Shown here piece by piece: positions 44,101-51,787 of a DNA stretch of 64,000 bases. Each line of letters starts with the position of its first letter. The first letter of the stretch is position 1. The DNA comes from a virus: IMG/VR virus record IMGVR_UViG_3300005841_000032, positions 46,428 through 110,427 of that record; one strand, given 5' to 3'. The notes under the pieces were generated by a model. The model saw only the letters and a program-made list of their open reading frames with translations, did no database searches and had not been told where the DNA came from. Both the position numbers and the translations under genes were made by a program.

Positions 44101-44676
44101 CTAAGCGGAAAGATAATCTTCATAAATATCTTTAAATTGTTTACCAGCATACAAAGCTGTTCTTTCATCCCTATATGAAAGCCCCGCCCCCAAAACCGAG
44201 TCGTAGTACCAAACACCCGCAACAGAAACCAGCACCCAACCAGAAGATTTTTTTTCGAACCAAGGGTACCACTTTGATTGAGATGAATTTTTATAGTCTT
44301 CCGTCCAGCCTTCATTAAGAACTTCTGCAATCAACTGAATTTTCGCAGCAGCATTCAATGCTTTTTGCTTCTTATTTTTTGGATTATTGAATGGAACAAC
44401 ATTCTCTTCCTCTTCACCTGCTAATTCAAGAATATCTTTCCATTTCAAATCACGATCAGTCAATGTGACTGATTTAAAAACATCAAAATACTTTTTCAGC
44501 ATTTCTTTCTGTGTTTCATTAGCATCGTTAAATGCTTTCTTGATCAAAGTTTCTTCTACCTCAATCGTATCGCCTGACTGCCATAAAGCAAGTTCAGTGA
44601 TTTTCTTTTGCCAATCTTGACATACTTGTCCGTAAATTGTTTGCAAATCTTTTCGTGAAATTTTCTGTGCTTTCAT
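44101..44676 (-). CDS. DGR target protein with C-type-lectin-like C-terminus
   Basis: 191 residues. Residues 1-110 are helical and of unknown fold. From about 124 to the end (GWTEDYKN through YAGKQFKDIYEDYL) the sequence has the pattern of Bacteroidota phage DGR targets, where variable residues lie on a C-type-lectin-like surface. Codons 144-167 are the variable repeat; 13 residues differ from those encoded by the template. Likely a binding protein for a changing ligand on the host surface, though it is 30 kb away from the tail fibre genes. Confidence 0.9.
   Translation of the reverse strand: MKAQKISRKDLQTIYGQVCQDWQKKITELALWQSGDTIEVEETLIKKAFNDANETQKEMLKKYFDVFKSVTLTDRDLKWKDILELAGEEEENVVPFNNPKNKKQKALNAAAKIQLIAEVLNEGWTEDYKNSSQSKWYPWFEKKSSGWVLVSVAGVWYYDSVLGAGLSYRDERTALYAGKQFKDIYEDYLSA
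44162..44181 (-). repeat. Stem-loop at end of DGR variable repeat
   Basis: CTTTCAT / ATGAAAG, perfect 7-bp stem with 6-nt loop (ATAGGG in the coding strand). It overlaps the last 5 bp of the variable repeat. Known DGRs need such a hairpin just downstream of VR for retrohoming. Confidence 0.7.
44177..44247 (-). repeat. DGR variable repeat (VR)
   Basis: 71 bp in codons 144-167 of the target. Compared with the template (coding strand): A to G at 11 sites, A to T at 8, A to C at none; 3 adenines kept. No other base differs. Changed codons 146, 147, 150, 152, 154, 155, 157, 159, 161, 162, 163, 165, 166 and 167. Confidence 0.95.
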
Positions 44677-44719
44677 TTGTTTTTGAATATTTTCCCGGTT
44701 TAGTAAAATTAACGTATAT

Positions 44720-44938
44720 TCATTTCTTCAAATTTAAGAAAGTATTTTTATGCTGCAAAGCTCCATTGGGAACTATTATAAATATTTGCGAATGCGCCTT
44801 ACTCTTTCCTATTGGTTCCCTTTTCTTCTTTTCAGCCACGCAAATAGGATATGGCACATTTGTTTTGTGAGTTGCTATTTTCACGAAGGAATTTATTTGA
44901 GAATTCCAACGGCCTTCGATTAGATCAAATAGTTTCAT
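44720..44938 (-). CDS. Unknown small basic protein upstream of DGR target
   Basis: 72 residues, basic (CVAEKKKREPIGKSKAHS). Starts FDLIEGRWNSQINSF. Lies 43 bp before the DGR target gene in the same direction. No domain recognised; a role in the DGR is not shown. Confidence 0.5.
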   Translation of the reverse strand: MKLFDLIEGRWNSQINSFVKIATHKTNVPYPICVAEKKKREPIGKSKAHSQIFIIVPNGALQHKNTFLNLKK

Positions 44939-44953
44939 TTGATGAAATCATAG

Positions 44954-45406
44954 TCATCCATACTTGTTTTTAAGTTCAATATTTTTAGCTTTCATTTTTT
45001 GAAAACCAGTTTCATCAAAACTTGCACTTAGCACATCGCTTGCTTCTTGTTTCTTACCTAGTTGCGCTAAATGACTTGCATATATTCTTGCGCCTAATCC
45101 GTCTTTCAGATGCAATCTTATGTTTATTTCATTCACCTTTTCTTCTGCAATCCTTACGCAACTAGAATAAAACAAATCAACAATTTCATCCTGAGTTACA
45201 TTTCTTATGGTGCCGAATGGCTTCTTTTCTGCTCTACCATAAGCTATTATTCGACCCATCTTTCTACTGAATTGGTCACCATCACGACAAACAGCTAATC
45301 CCAATTTTAAATGAAAATAATCATTTCCAAAAGCATGATCTACTATTCCCACAAGAGTAAACCTATTGTCGGAATGATATACGAAATGTTGTTTTTCAGT
45401 TTTCAT
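44954..45406 (-). CDS. Unknown phage protein
   Basis: 150 residues. N-terminal part beta-like (FVYHSDNRFTLVGIVDHAFG) with AVCRDGDQFSRKMGRIIAYGR, C-terminus helical. Pattern suits small DNA-metabolism accessory proteins of Bacteroidota phages but no known domain is seen. Confidence 0.55.
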   Translation of the reverse strand: MKTEKQHFVYHSDNRFTLVGIVDHAFGNDYFHLKLGLAVCRDGDQFSRKMGRIIAYGRAEKKPFGTIRNVTQDEIVDLFYSSCVRIAEEKVNEINIRLHLKDGLGARIYASHLAQLGKKQEASDVLSASFDETGFQKMKAKNIELKNKYG

Positions 45407-45421
45407 TTTTTTTAAGAACGT

Positions 45422-45628
45422 TTATTGATTATGTTCAATTATTTTTCTTACAAATCCATAGTAAGCAACCGATGCCAATGGGCAAATTACTAACCACCTG
45501 ACATACCATGTTGCATCTATACGATACATAAATGGAAAAGCAATAAACCAAAGCACAATATAAATTATAGTAAACCCGCTAACATCTCTCATATTGCTTC
45601 CAATAATATGTATCGGATTGTGCTCCAT
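45422..45628 (-). CDS. Two-span membrane protein
   Basis: 68 residues with two hydrophobic stretches (FTIIYIVLWFIAFPFMY and WLVICPLASVAYYGFV). Overlaps the gene upstream by 40 bp in a different frame, so its true start could be the inner ATG at residue 13. Function unknown. Confidence 0.45.
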   Translation of the reverse strand: MEHNPIHIIGSNMRDVSGFTIIYIVLWFIAFPFMYRIDATWYVRWLVICPLASVAYYGFVRKIIEHNQ

Positions 45629-45807
45629 TTGTTAGGAGAAAATCTTTCAATTCCAAAGCCACCAATTTTACGCTTAAATTCTATTGAACAATCATTTCCC
45701 CAAACGCCAATAGCTTTTGTTTTTGTAATTCTATTAATAGTAGCAACAAAATCACTGAAAGTATTTTGCACTCTAACTCGATCTCCAATTTCTAATTCTG
45801 TTTTCAT
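45589..45807 (-). CDS. Small SH3-like protein
   Basis: 72 residues. ELEIGDRVRVQNTFSDFVATIN and KAIGVWGNDCSIEFK are typical of a small SH3-type beta barrel. Overlaps its upstream gene by 4 bp. Function unknown. Confidence 0.55.
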   Translation of the reverse strand: MKTELEIGDRVRVQNTFSDFVATINRITKTKAIGVWGNDCSIEFKRKIGGFGIERFSPNKWSTIRYILLEAI

Positions 45808-46031
45808 ATAAATTCACCATTTTTAAAATCATATCCTAATTGATCTTCAAATTCTTTCATCAAATAATGCGTTTGTTGGAATGGTTCTATATGACACAAC
45901 TCGCTCATAAGCGCACTAGCAAAGTCTTTCGCTTCCATTTTGTCTAACCCCATTCTCCTAGAATGAATAAACCATTTTGCAAATTCAATAAATCCTTTTT
46001 GTTCTTTTTGAATTTCCTCTTTTGTTTTCAT
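45804..46031 (-). CDS. Unknown small protein, first gene of accessory operon
   Basis: 75 residues, helical (EEIQKEQKGFIEFAKWFIHS). First gene after the two-way control region 46032-46210; its leader has the same elements as that of the gene at 25408. No domain recognised. Confidence 0.6.
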   Translation of the reverse strand: MKTKEEIQKEQKGFIEFAKWFIHSRRMGLDKMEAKDFASALMSELCHIEPFQQTHYLMKEFEDQLGYDFKNGEFI

Positions 46032-46130
46032 ACCTCTAATAACGCGCTAATCCGGCATATGGACAAATATTTTAAAAGAATTTTTTGCATGAATTTTCAA
46101 TTTACTGATTATCAGATAGTTACGTTTTAA
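46032..46130 (-). promoter_or_regulatory. Leader shared with 25.4 kb, minus-strand promoter candidate
   Basis: Minus strand TTTTAAAA, TTTGTCC, 16 nt, CGTTATT, AGAGGTATGA, matching 25409-25456 in order and spacing. Together with the plus-strand promoter at 46153 it makes this gap a divergent control region. Confidence 0.5.
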
Positions 46131-46152
46131 AGTATTTTTTTAAAACCTTTTC

Positions 46153-46183
46153 TTGCTTTATTGCGTACAATATAGTAGGTTTG
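46153..46183 (+). promoter_or_regulatory. Bacteroidota-type promoter, plus strand
   Basis: TTG (46153-46155), 20 nt, TAGGTTTG (46176-46183). This fits the -33/-7 consensus TTTG / TAnnTTTG of Bacteroidota vegetative sigma factor. It lies 27 nt before the ATG of the only plus-strand gene. Confidence 0.6.
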
Positions 46184-46210
46184 ATTATCAATTAAAAAAC
46201 AGAAAGATTT

Positions 46211-46357
46211 ATGAAAACAACTTACAACGTAATGGTGCAAAAATTTACACCTTCAAACACAAAATCATTTAAAGGCTTCAATGTCACTATTCAAGACAAA
46301 ATAAAGATTGAAGCGAAAAATCTCAAAAAGCTTCGCAAGTTTCTTGCCACTCTTTAA
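46211..46357 (+). CDS. Small basic protein, only plus-strand gene
   Basis: 48 residues (MKTTYNVMVQKFTPSNTKS, then KIKIEAKNLKKLRKFLATL). ATG at 46211, stop 46355-46357, converging with and overlapping the MuF gene stop by 4 bp. It has its own host-type promoter. Lone host-promoter gene against the general direction of transcription suits an immediate-early or host-takeover peptide; that is inference. Confidence 0.6.
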   Translation: MKTTYNVMVQKFTPSNTKSFKGFNVTIQDKIKIEAKNLKKLRKFLATL

Positions 46358-47316
46358 ACCAAAAAATCTTGACCGTTAAACTTCACCAATACCTTTGGTC
46401 TGTTTGATGTTTTAGGTTTGCTCTTATCTGTTTCAAATGAGGTTCCGTTCCATACGGAACCTTCTTTATATTCTACCGCCAAACATCGACACCTCGGATG
46501 TATTGCGACTAAAGTACTTTTCCAGTCTTTTTGTTTCCTCCCGATGTTGCTTCCATTTGCCTCTAATTCTTTTAGTGTAAATATCTTTGGCTCACTTCCT
46601 TCTCCGCCTGTCAGGTAAAGCTTTACGCAACTTGGGCAAGCTGACGGTTGGACTCTGAACCACACTTTTGCTTTCTCGTTATCTCCGTCATTCTTTCTAA
46701 GCACCATTGCAGCCCTTCCTTCATTTAATGCAGTATGAGAGATATATTCTACCGACTTTCTGAAATCTCTACTCCAATCGCCCGTAAGACGTCCTATTTG
46801 CCTTGCTATCTCTTTCTTGCTTTTCCGATCTCCCGTTCCAGTTGCCATTTGATCCTTTAAATACTCTTCCTGATTTGCCCTTGCGTTCCCAAATTGGTTA
46901 CTGACTACATTGTTCACGTCTTTGAATATGCGCTCGTTTGCCAATCTTATATCGGACATTGATTGCATCTTTATACTATTGATCGTTGCCCTTTCTCTTG
47001 CATTCAAGGGAATGTATGCGCTGGAAGTCACATAATCTTTTAATTGATTAAATGTAATATTTTGAACTTGTTTTTCTGATAAAATTTTAGAAAGCAATCC
47101 AAGATGAAAGTTCAATTCTACTAAATCCTTACTTTCATCGTAAAGCTTATCGGCGTTTATTCCATTGTCCTTTAAAACCTGCTTTTCTCCATCTGAAAGA
47201 TAGTCCCCGCCCAATGTGGTTGCGCTGAATAAAGCTGTTTGCCTCTGAATGAGAGCCAGTATAGTTTGTACTTGTTGTGGAGATAACATTCTTTCATCCT
47301 CTGGTAAGTAATCCAA
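46354..47316 (-). CDS. MuF-like head morphogenesis protein, TTG start
   Basis: 320 residues with TTG at 47314-47316. The C-terminal part (about 180-290) has EYISHTALNEGRAAMVLRKN, FRVQPSACPSCVKLYL and VAIHPRCRCLAVEY, the conserved Cys/His pattern of the Phage_Mu_F (SPP1 gp7) family. These proteins bind the portal and may be carried into the cell with the DNA. It lies one small operon downstream of the portal gene, as expected. Confidence 0.85.
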   Translation of the reverse strand: MDYLPEDERMLSPQQVQTILALIQRQTALFSATTLGGDYLSDGEKQVLKDNGINADKLYDESKDLVELNFHLGLLSKILSEKQVQNITFNQLKDYVTSSAYIPLNARERATINSIKMQSMSDIRLANERIFKDVNNVVSNQFGNARANQEEYLKDQMATGTGDRKSKKEIARQIGRLTGDWSRDFRKSVEYISHTALNEGRAAMVLRKNDGDNEKAKVWFRVQPSACPSCVKLYLTGGEGSEPKIFTLKELEANGSNIGRKQKDWKSTLVAIHPRCRCLAVEYKEGSVWNGTSFETDKSKPKTSNRPKVLVKFNGQDFLV

Positions 47317-47368
47317 TAATAATCACAGTCAAGACTATAAGGGCTAGAATAATTGTTATTGACTTCAT
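47294..47368 (-). CDS. Tiny one-span membrane peptide
   Basis: 24 residues: KSITIILALIVLTVIIIGL with a basic end. The ATG overlaps the upstream stop (ATGA) and its 3' part overlaps the MuF start. Could be a small holin-like or leader peptide. Confidence 0.45.
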   Translation of the reverse strand: MKSITIILALIVLTVIIIGLLTRG

Positions 47369-47577
47369 AATAAATACTTTGCTATGTCCCTAGATATTCC
47401 CACCACTCTCTTTTCAAAGTACTCTAGATAATGTTTCTCAATTTCATTCACCACATTAATCTGAGGTTTTTCTATTGGCTTTAGTTTCTTTAATGGAACA
47501 GCTTTATATAACCAATCTCCATTATCAAGGAAAGTGTATTCAAAGATATTACTTTTTATCTTTCCTATTTCTTCCAT
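47365..47577 (-). CDS. Unknown small protein
   Basis: 70 residues. EYTFLDNGDWLYKAVPLKKL then a helical end (EIEKHYLEYFEKRVV). Between a coiled-coil membrane protein and MuF. No domain recognised. Confidence 0.55.
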   Translation of the reverse strand: MEEIGKIKSNIFEYTFLDNGDWLYKAVPLKKLKPIEKPQINVVNEIEKHYLEYFEKRVVGISRDIAKYLL

Positions 47578-47588
47578 ACACTAAATAT

Positions 47589-48008
47589 TTATCCAATCTT
47601 TAAGAAAGTATCTACGCCCATTATTCCTTTAAGAATCGCAATTATTGCTATAGTTTGAATGATAATTTGAACTAACATTCTTCCTATTTCCATCCATTTA
47701 TTTTTAACATTGTTTTTTGCACTTATAGCCACATCTTGTTCTCTGTTAACCTGTCTTATATGTTCAATTTCTTTATTCAAAGAATCTATTTGGCGTTGTA
47801 AATCAGCTTGTCTTTTAATAACACCTTCATGTCCCAAAATTTCATTTCCAAACAATCCAGTTTCAATCGTATCAAGCTTTTTTAACTTCTCATTTATTTG
47901 AGCTAATACATCCCAATGGCTATCTAACTTACCCTCAACTTTTTCCATTCTAGTTTCCAGTGCCATAATTTGCTTTTCAGCGATCTCCATAACCTTATTT
48001 TTTTTCAC
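47589..48008 (-). CDS. Coiled-coil protein with C-terminal membrane anchor
   Basis: 139 residues. Helical coiled coil over 1-100 (MALETRMEKVEGKLDSHWDVL; RQIDSLNKEIEHIRQ) then one hydrophobic segment IGRMLVQIIIQTIAIIAIL. This is the layout of phage membrane-bound accessory proteins (XhlA-like haemolysin/holin partner). Confidence 0.6.
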   Translation of the reverse strand: MKKNKVMEIAEKQIMALETRMEKVEGKLDSHWDVLAQINEKLKKLDTIETGLFGNEILGHEGVIKRQADLQRQIDSLNKEIEHIRQVNREQDVAISAKNNVKNKWMEIGRMLVQIIIQTIAIIAILKGIMGVDTFLKIG

Positions 48009-48393
48009 CTCTTCTTATAAAGAAGTTCACTGCCTCAATTCCAAAGGCTCCAGTTAACGTCCCAAATACAAATATCTCTCTTACTTGAACAGCGTAAAAT
48101 ACTTCAAGTAATCCAAATAAAACAAATAATTTAATGCACCACGCCGTAGAATAATGGATCAGCATTGAATTAAAATCTTCTTTATTAAATTTATTATCGC
48201 TATCCTCTATACCGTCCTTTAACCATTTTCTAAAACTTGGAACAAACATAAATCCCAACTCAGGCAAAAATAGCATAAAGCAAAAAATAGGGAATAGAAA
48301 ATGATAATCTATTCCTGCTAATGCCATTGACGCAAAGGCGGCAACGAAGCGCAATGAAAACATATACCCCAAAACAGAAATTATCTTTATCAT
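47995..48393 (-). CDS. Integral membrane protein, possible holin
   Basis: 132 residues with three to four hydrophobic segments (VLGYMFSLRFVAAFASMAL; FLFPIFCFMLFLPELGF; WCIKLFVLFGLLEVFYAV). Overlaps the portal gene start by 4 bp and the coiled-coil gene by 14 bp. Looks like a phage holin of the Bacteroidota type; not proven. Confidence 0.5.
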   Translation of the reverse strand: MIKIISVLGYMFSLRFVAAFASMALAGIDYHFLFPIFCFMLFLPELGFMFVPSFRKWLKDGIEDSDNKFNKEDFNSMLIHYSTAWCIKLFVLFGLLEVFYAVQVREIFVFGTLTGAFGIEAVNFFIRRGEKK

Positions 48394-50027
48394 TCTACGT
48401 TTACATATTTAGCTTCAAAAAATTCATCAAATGCTTTTTGAAATGGACTTTCCTCTTCCATTAAAAATGGATTTGTATTTGATTGTCTTTCTTCTTCTTT
48501 TTGTGAGTCTTGCTGATCTTGTTCTTGTTGCCCTTGCATTTCCATTTGCTGTTGCTGCATAAACAATGGATTCAAGGGAAGGTCGGCGGCTTTAGATTTA
48601 AGCGGTTTTAATTTTTTCCCAGCCCTTATCTCATTGGGAGTTAAATAAACAGTTGCAGCCTTTAATAGTCTTTCTTCTTCTTCAGATGCACTTTCAACCT
48701 CTAATCCAGCAAACTGGAATTCAAATTGTCTATTAGTAAGAGGGAAAATTATAAACTCATTAATCCAAGTCTGCATATAAGTCAATAAGGGTTTCAATCC
48801 CTTATTAATCGAATAATCTTTTTCCTGTTTACCTCCCTCCTTACTTCCCATTCCACCCTGCCTTGTACCTTGCAATGGGAAACCTATTTCTTCCGGCGAT
48901 ATTGTGTATACTGCACAGGCTAACTTAATCATCAGTTCATAGAATGCAGAATATTCCATGTCTCTATTGGTTTTCTGCATGTCAACCCAATCAACATTTT
49001 CAGCATCCAAAATCAAAGTTTTGCCGTTATTTTCAGCACCTGCGATCATTGCTTGCCAGTCGCGTCTTATTTGTTGTATGGCATCAGCCTGTATATTGCC
49101 TTTCTTTACAAACAAAGCTCCTTTTGGAGAGGAACCAGTTTTGAATATTGATCCATTATAACGATCTGCATTCAATAGATTAGTTACAGTAGTTATTAAT
49201 ATTTCTAATTCACTTGTCCCATATCCATTTGAATAAATACTTGTTGTTGGATTTCTTAATCCATAGCATAATTCCCAAGGATAAAATTCTGCTTTAATTA
49301 ACCCATCTATTACTTGAACATATTTGGGCAAGTATCCATTTACTCTTGTTCTTTCATGTTTATTTACATCGTTATTTGCCGTATCTGCAAACCTTACTGT
49401 TGCTCCATCTACTGCAACAAACATAGATGGCTTACCCATCCTTGTAGGTATTACCTCAAATGCAGCAAAGTCACCTACCAAAGAATCAGTAAGTACTTTT
49501 TTGCCAAACGTATCGAAATTATCTAAATCCCAAATGTTCTCTTCGTTACCGCAATTATTAATAAAATTGGTAAGGTATTCAATAATACGTTTATCCTGAT
49601 TCGTTAATTCATCTTCACTATTTACGCCTTTCTTTTTAAATTTGTAACCATTAGAATATCTATAGGGTTGAGGTTTAAGAAAATCACCTAGTTGATCTTT
49701 TCTTGTTTTAAGAATTGCAGCAATAACAGGAGTACGCGACATATTGCGTAATATGTTTCCTGTGATTCCGCCCGGGGAATAATATCCGTTTGTGCTGGAT
49801 ACATTGTACGGATCAATAATGATAGATTTCATTCCCTCAATCGGGGGCTTATATCTATCGTTTAATAAGTTGCTTTGCTGATAATAATTTTGCGCTTTAA
49901 ATATAGCGTCTACATCGCCTGACTTAACGGCGTTTTGAAGGGCTAACGCTTTTTGGATTTGTAATTTTCGTTCCGTTTCGTCAAACTCTCTAAGTTGCTT
50001 AGCGATATTTTGCCCATGAAGTGACAA
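48390..50027 (-). CDS. Portal protein
   Basis: 545 residues. MSRTPVIAAILKTRKDQL near residue 97 and GFPLQGTRQGGMGSKEGG near 400 are typical of HK97-type portal proteins, with KTGSSPKGALFVKKGN at about 290 the stem-loop part. The C-terminus is Gln-rich (QQQMEMQGQQEQDQQ), a frequent portal tail. Twelve copies form the DNA gate. Followed by MuF as expected. Confidence 0.85.
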   Translation of the reverse strand: MSLHGQNIAKQLREFDETERKLQIQKALALQNAVKSGDVDAIFKAQNYYQQSNLLNDRYKPPIEGMKSIIIDPYNVSSTNGYYSPGGITGNILRNMSRTPVIAAILKTRKDQLGDFLKPQPYRYSNGYKFKKKGVNSEDELTNQDKRIIEYLTNFINNCGNEENIWDLDNFDTFGKKVLTDSLVGDFAAFEVIPTRMGKPSMFVAVDGATVRFADTANNDVNKHERTRVNGYLPKYVQVIDGLIKAEFYPWELCYGLRNPTTSIYSNGYGTSELEILITTVTNLLNADRYNGSIFKTGSSPKGALFVKKGNIQADAIQQIRRDWQAMIAGAENNGKTLILDAENVDWVDMQKTNRDMEYSAFYELMIKLACAVYTISPEEIGFPLQGTRQGGMGSKEGGKQEKDYSINKGLKPLLTYMQTWINEFIIFPLTNRQFEFQFAGLEVESASEEEERLLKAATVYLTPNEIRAGKKLKPLKSKAADLPLNPLFMQQQQMEMQGQQEQDQQDSQKEEERQSNTNPFLMEEESPFQKAFDEFFEAKYVNVE

Positions 50028-50033
50028 ATAATA

Positions 50034-50360
50034 TTATTTTTTAGCGCGAACAAATGTTATGACTTTCTTTCCTTCGTTATAAACGATATATGGCATAAGA
50101 CCCTCACAAGCCTTTACAAAAGCACCATCTTTATCTTCTATATCTTCGGCTTTCATTAATTCATTACGAAATTTATCAATGCCTGACAAAGTATAATATT
50201 CAAATTTATCAGCAGGATATTTTTCATCAAATTCCGCTTTTACAATTGCTTGAGCAACCGGCTTATTTGAACTTGCTTCTTTATAAGTATTATAAATTTG
50301 CGCCTTTTTTTGTTTCTGATATTCTACTATTTCTGGTGCAATTTGCTCCTGCCTTGTCAT
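50034..50360 (-). CDS. Unknown protein just before portal
   Basis: 108 residues, helical first half (YQKQKKAQIYNTYKEASSN) and C-terminus FVRAKK. 6 bp before the portal gene in the operon. A box variant CGTATATTTAAG lies 19 nt upstream. Function unknown. Confidence 0.55.
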   Translation of the reverse strand: MTRQEQIAPEIVEYQKQKKAQIYNTYKEASSNKPVAQAIVKAEFDEKYPADKFEYYTLSGIDKFRNELMKAEDIEDKDGAFVKACEGLMPYIVYNEGKKVITFVRAKK

Positions 50361-50378
50361 CGTATACCTAATTTATTC

Positions 50379-50388
50379 TTAAATATAC
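50379..50388 (-). promoter_or_regulatory. Variant box GTATATTTAA
   Basis: One mismatch to GTATTTTTAA, 18 nt before the ATG at 50360. Would start transcription of the portal unit. Confidence 0.35.
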
Positions 50389-50393
50389 GATTT

Positions 50394-50816
50394 TCAGGCC
50401 TCTATTTCTTTCTCTTTTTCTAATTGGACTAGCAAACTTTTCCTAGTCAATTCGGCATCATTAATAGAATCTTTATAATACTGAATGATAGTCTCAATGG
50501 CATATATTTTATCTTGCGTGCCAATAGTTACTTTCCAAAGAGGCTCTCTTAATTGCTCTCGATTATCTTTCCAGTATCCAATTCTCAATGAAACAACGCC
50601 AAACGCTTTACACATTTGTAATTTTTGAAGGGCTTGCATTTTATCCATGCCTGACTTCTTCATCAGTTGATCAATGGTAAACCACTTTTTACCCACCGAC
50701 TCTTCAATATAACTGGCAAAATGCAATGCTCCCTTTCTGTTTTCTGGATCAGCAAGGAATTCATTAATTGTTTTCTCTTCCTCCGAAGTGACTACGCGTT
50801 GCTCAGTTTCACTCAT
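50394..50816 (-). CDS. Winged-helix-like protein
   Basis: 140 residues. WFTIDQLMKKSGMDKMQALQKLQMC (given in part: TIDQLMKKSGMDKMQALQ) then GVVSLRIGYWK resembles a winged helix of the type in phage regulatory proteins. C-terminal helix LLVQLEKEKEIEA. A DNA-binding role is inferred. Confidence 0.5.
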   Translation of the reverse strand: MSETEQRVVTSEEEKTINEFLADPENRKGALHFASYIEESVGKKWFTIDQLMKKSGMDKMQALQKLQMCKAFGVVSLRIGYWKDNREQLREPLWKVTIGTQDKIYAIETIIQYYKDSINDAELTRKSLLVQLEKEKEIEA

Positions 50817-51052
50817 TTTTTATTGTGATATTCTTCTAAAATTTCATTTACAATCGGCAATACTTCCTCAAAGTATTTTGTATCGTGACATTTCATTCTT
50901 TTTTCTGGATTCTTGAATGCGCTCATTGTTTCATGGTAATATTTTAAATGCGCTTCTCCTGACTTCTTAATTGCTTTTAGAACATTGATCTGTGAAGATC
51001 TTAGACTCTCTATGTTTATTTTGAATTTCTCTTTTACATTCACCATGCTCAA
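50813..51052 (-). CDS. Unknown small protein
   Basis: 79 residues, helical (FKINIESLRSSQINVLKAIK) with Cys/His in the middle (RMKCHDTKYF). Overlaps the winged-helix gene by 4 bp. No domain recognised. Confidence 0.5.
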   Translation of the reverse strand: MSMVNVKEKFKINIESLRSSQINVLKAIKKSGEAHLKYYHETMSAFKNPEKRMKCHDTKYFEEVLPIVNEILEEYHNKK

Positions 51053-51091
51053 AATTATGGAATCTTTAATTATTAAAAAAAGATTTGTTTT

Positions 51092-51787
51092 TCACCATTC
51101 AAATTTAACTCTATGACTTACATTAATTCCGCTCTCCACTGTTACTTCACTACTACTCGAACGAAATCGAGTCACATAATATCTAAACAAATCGACTAAG
51201 GCTATTACATCATTCATTGCTCGGTGACCATCTGCCATTTGTATTCCAGCTCTTTCGCAACACGAACCCATTTTGAAATCATCCGTTCCCTCTGCCAATT
51301 CTCCATGAACCATTTTTGCAAGATCAATAGTGTCTATAAATCTAGGGTGCCATTTACCAGTCGGATCAATATAACCGGCCACATATTTACTTAAATCTTT
51401 TCCGCATCGCTTAAATACATCTTCTGTAAAGGGGTTGTCAAATGATCCATTATGGGCAACAAGTACTGGAAGCTGCACTTTGCTTTTGTGAACATTAGCT
51501 TCTTCAAATACTTGAATCATATCATCAACTAACTGTTCTAATTCTACTCCGTCTCTTTCGCATTGTTCAATGGATAATCCATTTATTTTCATTGCTTGAG
51601 GCTCATAAATTAGTTTCTCATCATATGGCTTAACCAGATTGTCGTAAGCAATTATGTTTTCTAGCGTCTTGCCACTTATAGCTATCATTGCTAATTCCAT
51701 TACGGCGTTTTTCTGGCAACTAAGCCCCGAACTTTCCCAGTCATAAATAATATAGCTATTTACTTTCTTGTTTTCTTTTGTTGCCAT
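51092..51787 (-). CDS. DnaQ-like 3'-5' exonuclease
   Basis: 231 residues. YDWESSGL (residues 15-22) is ExoI (Asp16, Glu18), VLVAHNGSFD near 110 ExoII, and DGHRAMNDVIAL near 190 ExoIII with the His of the DEDDh class. Such enzymes trim 3' ends of DNA or RNA; a proofreading, degradation or host-DNA role is possible. Its start overlaps the stop of the previous small gene (TAATG). Confidence 0.82.
   Translation of the reverse strand: MATKENKKVNSYIIYDWESSGLSCQKNAVMELAMIAISGKTLENIIAYDNLVKPYDEKLIYEPQAMKINGLSIEQCERDGVELEQLVDDMIQVFEEANVHKSKVQLPVLVAHNGSFDNPFTEDVFKRCGKDLSKYVAGYIDPTGKWHPRFIDTIDLAKMVHGELAEGTDDFKMGSCCERAGIQMADGHRAMNDVIALVDLFRYYVTRFRSSSSEVTVESGINVSHRVKFEW

Noticed and set aside
44064-44330. 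88-residue minus-strand frame over TR and VR
   Set aside because: Overlaps the DGR target in another frame and spans TR and VR; the target frame is the one with the codon-level adenine design.
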